Source of the DNA: Aeromonas sobria
GTDB lineage: Bacteria; Pseudomonadota; Gammaproteobacteria; Enterobacterales; Aeromonadaceae
NCBI RefSeq assembly: GCF_000820145.1
Contig: NZ_CDBW01000017.1
Coordinates: forward strand, 62,001-126,000
Direction of reading: 5' to 3'
Length of the DNA: 64,000 nt
Shown piece after piece: positions 54,421-64,000 of the stretch (the first letter of the stretch is position 1; the number at the start of each line of letters is the position of its first letter). The notes beneath the pieces were generated by a model. It was not told the origin of the DNA. It searched no databases and saw only the letters and a program-made list of their open reading frames with translations. The position numbers and the translations under genes are program-made.

Positions 54421-55185
54421 ATGAAGTGGATCTCTTACTGCCTGTTATGCGGGTTATGGGCACCAATGGCCTTTGCCAAGGCACTTTGCCCCGAGCCCAT
54501 TCAGGTCGGTTACGATAATTGGCCTCCTTACCATTATCACGAGGCCGACTCACCGCAACAGGTGCGCGGTTATGCCGTCGAAGTGCTGACGGCCGTGCTC
54601 TCCTCCATGCACTGCAAGGTCAACTATGTGGAGCTGCCCTGGAAGCGGGTACTACATGAGATGGAGTACGGCGAGATAGACATGGCGATGGAGGCGAACA
54701 TCAATGATGAGCGTGCCCGTTACTCCTGGTTCTCAGACGCTTACAACCCCGGGCGGACCCTGTTATGGATCCGCAAGGACAGCAACTACTCAGAGCCGGA
54801 TCTGGCGAGCTGGCTGGCCAAGGGTTATACCCTCGGGATCACCAAAGAGTACTTTTATGGTGATGAGGTGATGGCGCTGCTCGGCCGTTATGCCAAACAG
54901 GTGAGTGAGGTGAGTGACAAGCAGAATTACGACAAGTTGGCTAGGGGGCGCATTGATGGCTTTCTTGGTGACATGTTGGCGACACCCAGTGGGCTGAAAA
55001 AGGAAGGCCGGAGTGGCCAATTCGCCTCTCACCCCATGGTGGTGTATGAATCGCCGAGCTTTTTTATGCTGAGCAAACGCAGTGTGTCGCCGCAGTTCTT
55101 GCAACAATTTAATCAGGCGTTAACTGCGTTTAAGGGAACAGATGCATACGACATTATCTGGCAACGTTATGGCCCCGGGCGCTAG
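54421..55185 (+). CDS. Periplasmic solute-binding protein (amino-acid type)
   Basis: 254 aa from ATG 54421 after AAGGACGAC. A signal peptide (residues 1-20, ending AFAKA) is followed by an SBP family 3 domain: IQVGYDNWPPYHYHE, VRGYAVEVLTAVL, VELPWKRVLHEMEYGEIDMAM and a late YGPGR. No permease or ATPase is adjacent, so it may be a stand-alone binder or sensor-like protein. Ligand unknown. Confidence 0.8.
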   Translation: MKWISYCLLCGLWAPMAFAKALCPEPIQVGYDNWPPYHYHEADSPQQVRGYAVEVLTAVLSSMHCKVNYVELPWKRVLHEMEYGEIDMAMEANINDERARYSWFSDAYNPGRTLLWIRKDSNYSEPDLASWLAKGYTLGITKEYFYGDEVMALLGRYAKQVSEVSDKQNYDKLARGRIDGFLGDMLATPSGLKKEGRSGQFASHPMVVYESPSFFMLSKRSVSPQFLQQFNQALTAFKGTDAYDIIWQRYGPGR

Positions 55186-55278
55186 CAAAGTGATAGCTGT
55201 TCACGCATGATGAGCGGCCTGAGCATCAGGCCTGAAGATCAGGGCTGACTAAATGAATAAACCGTTTTTGAGGTGTCC

Positions 55279-56763
55279 ATGGGGATGAAGTATTGGCTGG
55301 CCCTTGCCAATCTGGTGTGGCTGGGATGTTGGCCTGCCGGGGTAGTTCATGCGGCAGAATCACAGATGGTGGTGGCGGCCAGTGAACCCCGGCATGACTG
55401 GTATCAGGGCAGTCAGGCTGAACTGGTTCGTATCGAGTTGGAGCAACAGCTGCAAGAGGCTGTGTTGGCACAGCTGCACCCCGATTTTTTCACCTTGTGG
55501 AAGCGGCTGCAGGCGACCCCTGCCACCAAGCGTGGAGCCATCTATGACGATATTTTTGCCAAGCTGAGCCGTTTTCAGCATGCCTGGCGGGGGATGGATC
55601 TGGTCTCTCGCGAGCAGATGAAGACCCTCAAATTCGATTTGAACCGCCCTGTGGTCAGCAAGCCCAGCGATGATGACTTGCTCACCCAGGTAAAATCCCT
55701 GCGTCCCCAAGTGGCGGAATACGAGGCGGTGCGGGCCAAAGTGCACAAGCTGCTGGCGATGCCGATGGCCAGCAAGTGGCCGACGCTGGAGATGCCGACC
55801 CTGCGAGCCGGAGAGAGCTCAGCCGCACTGGGTCAGCTTCGCGCCATGCTCAACGAGCTGGGTGACAGCGCGCCGAGCCATGGTGATCTGATTTACGATG
55901 GCGATACCGAGCAGGCCATCAAACAGTTCCAGCGTCGTCATGGCCTGACTGCTGACGGCATTATCGGCCGCCAGACCCGCTCCTGGCTCAATACCGGCCC
56001 GCAAGTGCGTGCCAGCTTGCTGCTGCGCAACCTGTGGCGTCGCGATCTGGTGGATCAGCTCGCCGGTGGCCGCTATGTGCTGGTCAACATTCCCGATTAC
56101 CGCCTGAGTGTGGTGCAGGCGGGCAGTGAGATATTTACCAGCAGGGTCATCGTTGGCAAGGAGCAGCGGGCGACCCCTATTCTGGCCAGCGAAATTCGCT
56201 CCATCGTGCTCAACCCCTCCTGGCATGTGCCGCGCTCCATCCTGAGCAAGGACATTCTGCCCAAGCTGGGCCGTGATCCCGCCTACCTCAATCGCGAGCA
56301 GTTCGAGGTGATCGACAGCGAAGGTAATCCGGTGCAGTTCACCGAAGAGGGGTGGCATCAGGCGCTGGCCGCCGGTTTCCCCTATCGCCTGCGGCAAAAA
56401 CCGGGTGACCACAATGCCCTGGGTCGCTACAAGTTCTACCTGCCCAACAATGATGCCATCTATCTGCACTCCACCCCGCGCAAGGCGCTGTTTGAGCAGG
56501 GGGCGCGTGCCTTCAGTTCGGGCTGCATCCGGGTGGAACATGCGGACGATCTGGCCGAGCTGCTGCTGGCTGATTCCCGCTATCAGCCGGACAAGGTGGC
56601 CAATATCCTCAAGGAGAGCCAGACCAAATGGTTGCCGCTCACCACACCGATCCCGGTGTTTACCGTCTACTGGAGCAGCTGGATCGACGAAAATGGTCGC
56701 CAGCAACTGCGCAATGACATCTACGGATTTGATCGAGTCAGCTTCCAGAGCCGCTTGTTGTGA
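55279..56763 (+). CDS. ldtD: L,D-transpeptidase, YcbB/LdtD type
   Basis: 494 aa; ATG 55279 has GAGG five bases upstream, a GTG two codons earlier overlaps that site. A signal peptide ends at VHAAES. A peptidoglycan-binding repeat (TEQAIKQFQRRHGLTADGIIGRQT) precedes the YkuD-type domain with HSTPRKALF and SSGCIRVEHADDLAEL, the Cys being the nucleophile. It makes 3-3 mDAP cross-links in murein. It is shorter than E. coli YcbB (about 615 aa). The MepK-like gene follows, as in E. coli. Confidence 0.9.
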   Translation: MGMKYWLALANLVWLGCWPAGVVHAAESQMVVAASEPRHDWYQGSQAELVRIELEQQLQEAVLAQLHPDFFTLWKRLQATPATKRGAIYDDIFAKLSRFQHAWRGMDLVSREQMKTLKFDLNRPVVSKPSDDDLLTQVKSLRPQVAEYEAVRAKVHKLLAMPMASKWPTLEMPTLRAGESSAALGQLRAMLNELGDSAPSHGDLIYDGDTEQAIKQFQRRHGLTADGIIGRQTRSWLNTGPQVRASLLLRNLWRRDLVDQLAGGRYVLVNIPDYRLSVVQAGSEIFTSRVIVGKEQRATPILASEIRSIVLNPSWHVPRSILSKDILPKLGRDPAYLNREQFEVIDSEGNPVQFTEEGWHQALAAGFPYRLRQKPGDHNALGRYKFYLPNNDAIYLHSTPRKALFEQGARAFSSGCIRVEHADDLAELLLADSRYQPDKVANILKESQTKWLPLTTPIPVFTVYWSSWIDENGRQQLRNDIYGFDRVSFQSRLL

Positions 56764-56780
56764 TCCCTGCCACAGAGTGA

Positions 56781-56806
56781 GAAGCCCGGCCTGTGCCGGG
56801 CTTTTC
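56781..56806 (+). terminator. Terminator between ldtD and mepK
   Basis: AAGCCCGGC and GCCGGGCTT with a 4-nt loop and a short T-run. Confidence 0.75.
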
Positions 56807-56912
56807 TATGGGCAATGGAGGTTTGACATGGGCCCCTGCCGGAAGGTAGTTTCAAGCGCCTGTATCAAATTCATCCTGTGATCTCATTTAACTTTTTTCG
56901 CTTGAAACTGCG

Positions 56913-57473
56913 ATGGACGAGCCCCTTATGCTGGAACAAGAGATAAGTCGACGCCGCCTGTTGCTGGGAGCCGGTTGCCTGCTGGGCAGCTCGCTGATCT
57001 CCTTCCCTGCGCTGGCAAGCCGCAGTACCTCCGGGCGTGAACTCAGTTTCTTCAATCTCAATACCGGCGAGCGGGTGCGCGCCAGTTATTGGGAGAACGG
57101 CCACTATCTGAGCGATGGATTGGCCGAACTCAACCACATCTTCCGCGATTACCGGCGCAATGAAGTGTTCAACATCGACAAGAAGCTGTTTGATCAGCTG
57201 TTCCTGTTGCAGCACAAACTGGGTCGGCGCAGCGAGATCCAGCTTATCTCCGGCTATCGTGCACCTGCTACCAATCGCCAGAAGCGCCACAAGAGCCGCG
57301 GCGTGGCCAAGCACAGCTATCACACCTTGGGTCAGGCGGTAGATGTGCGGATCCCCGGTGTACAGCTGGCCCATCTACGCAAAGCTGCCCTCAATCTCAA
57401 GGTGGGCGGTGTCGGTTACTATCCCCATGACAACTTTGTGCATCTCGATACCGGTCCTGTTCGCAGCTGGTAA
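56913..57473 (+). CDS. mepK: Murein endopeptidase MepK (YcbK, DUF882)
   Basis: 186 aa; ATG 56928 is a possible alternative start. A Tat-type signal (SRRRLLLGAGCLLGSS) is followed by an M15-like domain: ISGYRAPATN, RGVAKHSYHTLGQAVDVRI and VGGVGYYPHDNFVHLDTGP, with the zinc ligands His/Asp/His. In E. coli MepK cuts the 3-3 cross-links made by L,D-transpeptidases. It lies 150 bp after ldtD, so maker and cutter of the same bond are neighbours. Confidence 0.9.
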   Translation: MDEPLMLEQEISRRRLLLGAGCLLGSSLISFPALASRSTSGRELSFFNLNTGERVRASYWENGHYLSDGLAELNHIFRDYRRNEVFNIDKKLFDQLFLLQHKLGRRSEIQLISGYRAPATNRQKRHKSRGVAKHSYHTLGQAVDVRIPGVQLAHLRKAALNLKVGGVGYYPHDNFVHLDTGPVRSW

Positions 57474-57597
57474 CGGGGTTTGACGGGGTTTGGCATGCTT
57501 GTCAGGCAGCAGGTGAACCGAGCGAAATAAGTCGCTTGGGGGGAGGCTCCATCACTTCGGATTTAGTCAACAACGCCGTAATGGGGACGTAGCCTCT

Positions 57598-59601
57598 TTA
57601 TTTATTTTGATCCCAGCAGTGACAAATCCGGTGCAGTCGCCGCTTTAACTGGCGCCAGCTGCGCCGTTGTTGCCGTTCGCTGAGGGGGGCATAACGCCAG
57701 CGGCGATAGAGCCAGGCGGCCTGCAACAAGGGGTGGGCAAGGTCGGGACGCAGCCGCGCCAGTCGCTCGCACCATGCCCCCATGCTCTCGGCGGGCTCTG
57801 GGGGATAGCCGCTGCGTTTGCTCCGTTTGAGCAAGGGTTGCCAGATGCGCCGCTCTGGCGGCAGGCGGGCGGGCAACAGCAGGGGCAGGCTCACCAGCAG
57901 GGCGACCAGCATCAGGCTGGCGAGGATCAACCAAGGTGTGTGCCCCGCCAGTGCAGGCCAGCGCAGGCTGATTTGCTGCCAGAGCTGACCCGCATCGTGG
58001 CCAATCACCCAGCGGCTCCACTGGTAGTCGATATTGTTGCCCCACCAGCGCAGCTGATTGAGCAGGGCCCAATTGCGATAACGCTGCAAAGCGAACGGGT
58101 CGGCGGCGGTAAATTCGTCGCTCAGGGCCTCTGTTACGCCGCCCTCAATACGTTCCGGCGCCACCGCTGCGGTGGGGTCAACGCGCCGCCACTCTCCCCC
58201 TTCATCGAGATACTCCACCCAGGCGTGAGCATCGAACTGGTGTACCGCCAGATAGTTGCCACTGGGATTCCACTCGCCGCCGAGATAACCAGTGACCAGC
58301 CGTGCCGGAATGCCCGCTGCGCGTAGCACGAAAGCGGTCGCCATGGCGTAGTGACCGCAAAAGCCCTGCCTGGTATCGAACAGGAACCCATCCACCCCGT
58401 CACTGCCAAGTCGTGGCGGGGTCAGGGTGTAGTAATAGGATTGGCTGCGAAACTGTTCGAGCAGGGCGGCGACCAGCGCGCTGCGATCCGGATAGCGTGC
58501 CGCAAGCTCTTGGCCATAGGCTCGCGCTCTTGGGTTGCCCCCGCCAGGCAGTTGCAGGTTGCGCTGAGCGGCTTGGCGGTCATCCTCGGGCTGCGCTTCG
58601 CTTTGGCCGATGCGATAGCGGATCGCCACCTCGCCGCTCCCCTGCCGATAGAGGGTGTCGAGAGGGGTGAGCAGCACCGGGCCCGCCAGCAGGCGTGGTT
58701 CACTGAGGGCAAAGGCCCAGCGGTGACGCTGGGGCTCGGCAATCACCTCGTAGCTTCCGGTTGGCAACGGGCTATCTGCCAGTTGATTGTTTGTCTGTGA
58801 AGATGACGCCAGAAGGGTGAGGCCGGTCTGCACCGGCACCGTCCGTTGCCACGCCTTGACCTCGGGGCTCAGCAGCCAGCGCTGGCCATCGAAAACCTCC
58901 TGCCGCATCACCGGAAAGTAGCGTTCGCGGGCAGGGGGCGGGCCATCGGCAAAGGTGACGCGAAACGCCAGTTCGGAGGAGTTGACCAGTTCGCTGATAT
59001 CGCCGGGGGCAACCTTTTCCGAGAGCCCCGACAGGGCGCGGCTGCTGGTGGGCATCTGCCAGAGGGGCGGGAGCCTTGGCAGCAGCAAAAAAAGAGTGAT
59101 GAGCAGTGGAAGCGCCAGCAGCAGGGCGCCGCCCGCACTGCGCCGCGGCCGTTTCTGCTCGGGGGCGATGGCGGCCACCAGCGCGGTCACCGCCAGCCAG
59201 AGCGCCACTGCCATCCCGGCCGTCCAGCCGATGCTTTGTCGCTGCACCAGCGCCAGCGCGATGAGAAAGAAGGCGAGCAGCAGCACCTGCTCGATATCCC
59301 GCTCGCGCCGCACCTCGATCATCTTCAGGCTATAGCCAAGCCAGAGCAGATTGATAAGGGCAGGCAGGGTGCCCAATGTGCGCCACTGCAGCCCCAGCAA
59401 CACCACGGTAGTGATGGCCAGCAGCGCCAACCAGCGGGCCGGAAGAGGCGGCCAGCCGCGCCACAGCATCATGGCCCGGATGCCGAGGGTGATGGCGCCC
59501 ACCGCCACCACCCAGAGCTGCAACTGTGGCCAGAGCGCTGCGACCAGCAGCAGCTGTTGCAGGGCGATGAGTGGCAGCAGGCGGCGGTTATCGAGCAGCA
59601 T
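57598..59601 (-). CDS. Transglutaminase-like membrane protein (TgpA/DUF3488)
   Basis: 667 aa. Five or six N-terminal membrane helices (DUF3488), then a transglutaminase core with TRQGFCGHYAMATAFVLRAAGIPARLVTGY (Cys), HAWVEYLDEGGEWRRVDPTAAV (His, Asp), then a C-terminal helix (WLILASLMLVALLVSLPL) and a basic tail. The catalytic domain faces the periplasm. The substrate is unknown. Its start overlaps the DUF58 gene by 14 bp. The MoxR-DUF58-TgpA operon is widespread. Confidence 0.88.
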   Translation of the reverse strand: MLLDNRRLLPLIALQQLLLVAALWPQLQLWVVAVGAITLGIRAMMLWRGWPPLPARWLALLAITTVVLLGLQWRTLGTLPALINLLWLGYSLKMIEVRRERDIEQVLLLAFFLIALALVQRQSIGWTAGMAVALWLAVTALVAAIAPEQKRPRRSAGGALLLALPLLITLFLLLPRLPPLWQMPTSSRALSGLSEKVAPGDISELVNSSELAFRVTFADGPPPARERYFPVMRQEVFDGQRWLLSPEVKAWQRTVPVQTGLTLLASSSQTNNQLADSPLPTGSYEVIAEPQRHRWAFALSEPRLLAGPVLLTPLDTLYRQGSGEVAIRYRIGQSEAQPEDDRQAAQRNLQLPGGGNPRARAYGQELAARYPDRSALVAALLEQFRSQSYYYTLTPPRLGSDGVDGFLFDTRQGFCGHYAMATAFVLRAAGIPARLVTGYLGGEWNPSGNYLAVHQFDAHAWVEYLDEGGEWRRVDPTAAVAPERIEGGVTEALSDEFTAADPFALQRYRNWALLNQLRWWGNNIDYQWSRWVIGHDAGQLWQQISLRWPALAGHTPWLILASLMLVALLVSLPLLLPARLPPERRIWQPLLKRSKRSGYPPEPAESMGAWCERLARLRPDLAHPLLQAAWLYRRWRYAPLSERQQRRSWRQLKRRLHRICHCWDQNK

Positions 59602-60583
59602 CCGGTGTGCTCTTCGGTGGTTTGGCATCGAATCTGGCCAGTGCCAGCAGGCAGCGCTGCATAAAGGTGGCGCCGCTATCGGGCCCCAGCGTCTGGTTGG
59701 CCAGCGTCAAGGTGAAGGGGATGCCCCGCTTGCCGTAATCGGCGCACCACCAGGCCAGCACCGCCAGCCGCTGCTCCAGATCCCCGCCCGCGACCCGCTG
59801 CAAGGTGAGGTGAGTGTCATCCTGCTGCGGTTCATTGAACTGCTTGGTCAGCAGGCCACGCCCTTGGGCAAGTTGCTTCCAGGCGATGCGGCTCAGTGGC
59901 TCGCCGGCTTGGTGTGCCCGCAGGGTATCGAAGTCGCCGAGGGGGGCCGGAGCGGGCTGGCCCTGATGACCCTTGTTGTCACCCGACGCTTCCCCCCTCA
60001 GCGCTCCGTACTCCGGTTTGGGGGCAAGCCAGCCCTCCAACTGCAGATCTAGCAGGGACCAGCAGCGAAACAGGCCGAGGGGGTAGCGGCTCTCGACCCG
60101 CACTCGGCCAAGGGGCAGTGGCCCACGGCGCGAGCCTAATACCGGCAGGAGCAAGGTGCGGGGCACAGAGTCGGCTCGGGCCAGCCAGAGGGTGCCTTCG
60201 TTGAGGCTAAAGCGCAGTGCCAGCACCGGGCGCGGGCTTTGTACCGTAAACCGAATGGGCAACTGGCTGCCCGCTTCCCCCTGCACCAGCGGGCCTCCCA
60301 GCAGCTCTAGTCCCAACAGATTGCGATGGGTGAGCCACATGGCGGCCATAAACAGGCTGCCGAGGCAGTAGGCCACCAGCAGCACCAGATTGTTTTGGTA
60401 GTTGGTGCCGAGCAGATAGATGGCGAGCAGTACCAGCAGATAGAGCAGCCCCATGCGGGTGGGGAGGATAAAGAGGCTGCGGGTACCCAGCGTGATCTGG
60501 CGGGCCGGGGGAATGCGGCGATCGAGCCAGCGCCGTTGCCAGCGCGCACGCCACTGCTGCCAGCGGGTGAGCAAGGTGCTCAT
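59588..60583 (-). CDS. DUF58 protein
   Basis: 331 aa with two N-terminal membrane helices (about 38-80, FILPTRMGLLYLLVLLAIYLLG; VLLVAYCLGSLFMAAMW). The DUF58 core shows YPLGLFRCWSLLDL and GDFDTLRAHQAGEPLSRIAWKQLAQ. Function is unknown; it is thought to work with MoxR ATPases, probably in envelope protein maturation. The gene touches the moxR-like stop by one base. Confidence 0.85.
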   Translation of the reverse strand: MSTLLTRWQQWRARWQRRWLDRRIPPARQITLGTRSLFILPTRMGLLYLLVLLAIYLLGTNYQNNLVLLVAYCLGSLFMAAMWLTHRNLLGLELLGGPLVQGEAGSQLPIRFTVQSPRPVLALRFSLNEGTLWLARADSVPRTLLLPVLGSRRGPLPLGRVRVESRYPLGLFRCWSLLDLQLEGWLAPKPEYGALRGEASGDNKGHQGQPAPAPLGDFDTLRAHQAGEPLSRIAWKQLAQGRGLLTKQFNEPQQDDTHLTLQRVAGGDLEQRLAVLAWWCADYGKRGIPFTLTLANQTLGPDSGATFMQRCLLALARFDAKPPKSTPDAAR

Positions 60584-61503
60584 CAGGGATTGTCCGGATC
60601 GACCCTGGCTAGCAACCGCTGGCTCAGGGGGCAGGCTTCTCCGTGCTGCACGCCAAAGCTGCCCCGCAGCCGGTGTTCGGCCACATAGGGGAAGACTGCC
60701 TGCACATCCTCTACCGTGACGAAACGCCGCCCCGCCACCAGTGCCCAGGCCCGACTCACCGCCAGCAAGGTTTGGGCTGCCCGGGGGGAGAGGGGTTGTG
60801 GCAACTCCCCTGCAAAGCGGCTCTGGTGCACCAGCGCTAGCAGGTAATCGAGGGTGGCATCGGAAACATGGATAGCATCCCCTTCTGCCTGCAGGGCCGC
60901 CAGCCCGGTGGCATCCAGCATGGCGGGCAATGGGCCACTCGGCTGGTGGCCCCGCAGCAGCTGGCGCTCCGCCTCTCGCGGCGGAAAGCCCAGCGAGAGC
61001 CGCACCGCGAAGCGATCGAGTTGGGACTCCGGCAGCGGATAGGTGCCCGCCTGATCCGCCGGATTCTGGGTGGCGATGACGAAGAAGGGCGCGGGGAGCG
61101 GGTGAGTGTGGCCTTCGATGCTGACTCGCCCCTCGGCCATGGCCTCCAGCAGGGCACTTTGCACCTTGGGGCTGGCACGGTTGATCTCGTCCGCCAGCAG
61201 CACCTGGGTAAAGACGGGGCCGGGGTGAAAACGAAACTGCTGCTGGTGGGTGTCAAAGATCTGCAGCCCCAGCAGGTCGGCGGGGAGCAGATCAGCGGTG
61301 AACTGTACTCGTCGGCAATCCAGCCCCAGCACCTGTGCCAGCCCGTGGGCCAGGGTGGTCTTGCCCATGCCGGGCAGATCCTCGATCAGCAGGTGACCAC
61401 GGGCCAGCAGGGTCACTAGGGCTATCTTGAGTTGCAAGGGTTTACCCAAAATCACCTGCTCCAGTGCCGCCAGCAGCCCTGCTATCTGTTCTTGTGCTTT
61501 CAC
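60583..61503 (-). CDS. MoxR-family AAA+ ATPase
   Basis: 306 aa. Walker A is GMGKTTL within LLIEDLPGMGKTTLA, Walker B is VLLADEINRASPK, the sensor 1 region is FFVIATQNP and the arginine-finger region PLPESQLDRFAVRLSLGFP. MoxR proteins act as chaperone-like ATPases. It is the first gene of the three-gene operon and its start is 224 bp from the beta-lactamase start, divergently. Confidence 0.92.
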   Translation of the reverse strand: MKAQEQIAGLLAALEQVILGKPLQLKIALVTLLARGHLLIEDLPGMGKTTLAHGLAQVLGLDCRRVQFTADLLPADLLGLQIFDTHQQQFRFHPGPVFTQVLLADEINRASPKVQSALLEAMAEGRVSIEGHTHPLPAPFFVIATQNPADQAGTYPLPESQLDRFAVRLSLGFPPREAERQLLRGHQPSGPLPAMLDATGLAALQAEGDAIHVSDATLDYLLALVHQSRFAGELPQPLSPRAAQTLLAVSRAWALVAGRRFVTVEDVQAVFPYVAEHRLRGSFGVQHGEACPLSQRLLARVDPDNP

Positions 61504-61586
61504 TCGTGCTTCCCCCTGTGTCTGATTGCCCCTACAGCTTATACGTCAGCGATGTAGGAGGGGGCAGCGAAAGGGCAAGCCATTGA

Positions 61587-62876
<1,290 letters not shown>

Positions 62877-62902
62877 CAGTGCGGTTGTTCTGATTGAGAT
62901 GA

Positions 62903-62928
62903 GTACGCCGGGATTGCCCGGCGTACTT
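62903..62928 (+). terminator. Terminator after cepS
   Basis: GTACGCCGGG and CCCGGCGTAC are perfect 10-bp arms around ATTG, followed by a weak T tail. The remaining 250 bp up to mdtL holds no supported gene. Confidence 0.7.
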
Positions 62929-63175
62929 ATTTGCGTTGTCCACAGCAGTTGTCCATAGGCTCATTGCTTAAACGGCACGCAGCTCAATACGATATTTCCT
63001 GATTGGAATGTACCGATCGCCATCTCTTCACTAGGTGAGGGCGGTGGGCGCCCATATAGTTGCCCCCATTGCGACGCGCTGCGTTGCTACCTTTGTCACC
63101 ACCTTGGCCCCGCCACTCTTCGCCTGTTGCTGCCATCTGGCCGATGCTGGCGGGCCAATCTGTAATGGAGCATCC

Positions 63176-64000
63176 ATGCCTGTTTTCCTGTTGTGCAGTT
63201 TTCTGATGATCATCCTCTATCCGGTCGGGATCGATCTCTATCTGGTGGCGGTGCCCCAAATAGCCGATGCCCTGCAGGCGAGCGAGGCGCAGATCCATAC
63301 TGCCTTCTCCATTTATCTGTTCGGCATGGCGGCCACCGTGCTGCTGGGCGGGATGATTGCCGATCGCTACGGGCGGCGCTGGGTGGTGCTCGGGGGGGCA
63401 CTGATCTTTGTTCTTGCCTCGTTGGTGGCAGGCAATGCGGAGGGGATCAGGCAGTTCTATTTCGGCCGTTTCTGGCAAGGGGTCGGCGCCGGTGCGCTCT
63501 ATATCATGACCTTTACCGTGCTGCGGGATGTGCTGAGTCAGGAGCGGCTGGCGATGGCGCTCTCGATGATTAACGGGGTCATCTGCGTGATCCCGGTGCT
63601 GGCACCGGTGCTTGGTTACCTCATCCTGTCGCATTTTGACTGGCGTGGGATCTTCGTGGCAATGGCGCTGGTGGCGGCCGTCAGCGGTCTGGTGAACTTG
63701 CTGCTGCTCAAGGAGACCCGCCCGACCCGGCAACCGGGCAGTGGTGCTGCGCTTCCCTTCACCCTGCTGCGCTCGCCGCGCTTTATGTTGCTCTCCCTGC
63801 TGACCAGTGCCAGCGTGACCTCCATTCTGGTCTATGTCAGCGTTTCGCCGCTGATCCTGATGAAGGAGTTTGGCTTCACCACCGAGCAGTACTCCATCGT
63901 GATGATGGTGATGGCCGGAGTGAGCATGTCCACCTCCTTCCTGACGCCGCTACTGCTGCGCTGGCTTGGTAAGCACAAGGTGCTGGCCGTATCCCATCTG
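63176..64000 (+). CDS. mdtL: MFS drug transporter MdtL, N-terminal part (partial)
   Basis: 275 codons are open to the window edge from ATG 63176, which has GGAG seven bases before. The start (LLCSFLMIILYPVGIDLYLVAVPQIADAL) and the motif GGMIADRYGRRWVV (MFS motif A) follow the MdtL/Bcr subgroup; NGVICVIPVLAPVLGYLI and LLKETRP also fit. It would export drugs with protons across the inner membrane. The last third lies outside the window. Confidence 0.88.
   Translation, partial: MPVFLLCSFLMIILYPVGIDLYLVAVPQIADALQASEAQIHTAFSIYLFGMAATVLLGGMIADRYGRRWVVLGGALIFVLASLVAGNAEGIRQFYFGRFWQGVGAGALYIMTFTVLRDVLSQERLAMALSMINGVICVIPVLAPVLGYLILSHFDWRGIFVAMALVAAVSGLVNLLLLKETRPTRQPGSGAALPFTLLRSPRFMLLSLLTSASVTSILVYVSVSPLILMKEFGFTTEQYSIVMMVMAGVSMSTSFLTPLLLRWLGKHKVLAVSHL

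Overview
The window looks like a gammaproteobacterial chromosome, most probably Aeromonas (veronii/sobria/allosaccharophila group). This is inferred from a class C beta-lactamase of the CepS/FOX type behind a BlrA-type TTCAC tag, a budAB acetoin pair, a cadC-cadB-cadA lysine decarboxylase locus, a candidate I-type lysozyme inhibitor and generally high GC. No rRNA, tRNA or CRISPR array was seen.

Layout. 1-709: end of transketolase. 904-2004: an AT-rich FRG-domain gene split by an in-frame amber codon. 2085-8057: three fused RidA domains, anmK, mepM and tyrS. 8109-14195: LysR regulator divergent from budAB, then a MATE exporter and a second LysR gene. 14690-22098: sdaC, a periplasmic MBL-fold hydrolase with a divergent LysR gene, yjeH, a GNAT acetyltransferase and an ABC-F ATPase preceded by a likely leader peptide. 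22528-29335: cadC, cadB, cadA and pdxY. 29412-34505: pliI-like gene, M13 peptidase, tilS and a diguanylate cyclase.

34629-44137 is a CPA2 cation/proton antiporter gene cut in two by a 7,551-bp Mu-like element at 36197-43747. The element begins TG, ends CA and is flanked by a 5-bp duplication (CAGGA). Removing it with one copy of the duplication restores a 650-codon antiporter frame. The ends carry three related TGATCA-centred sites each, spaced as in Mu attL and attR. All eight or nine genes read leftwards: a Mu-type winged-helix regulator, an unknown gene, a protein resembling Mu gp27/DUF3486, two Mor/C-family activators, an unknown gene, a Mu I-like protease, a Mu T-like major capsid protein and a tail tape-measure protein. 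There is no transposase, portal, large terminase, sheath, baseplate or lysis gene, yet every reading frame is tidy and full length. About 1.3 kb of AT-rich control DNA holds several families of inverted-repeat operators. The best explanations are a Mu-dependent phage satellite or a selectively deleted prophage; the first would be new.

44165-54096: patatin-like lipase, alpha/beta hydrolase, TetR regulator, NarL-type response regulator, a GST, periplasmic alpha-amylase MalS and a four-gene gtr-like glycosylation operon. 54421-64000: periplasmic solute-binding protein, L,D-transpeptidase next to its probable counterpart endopeptidase MepK, a MoxR/DUF58/transglutaminase operon, the cephalosporinase and the start of mdtL.
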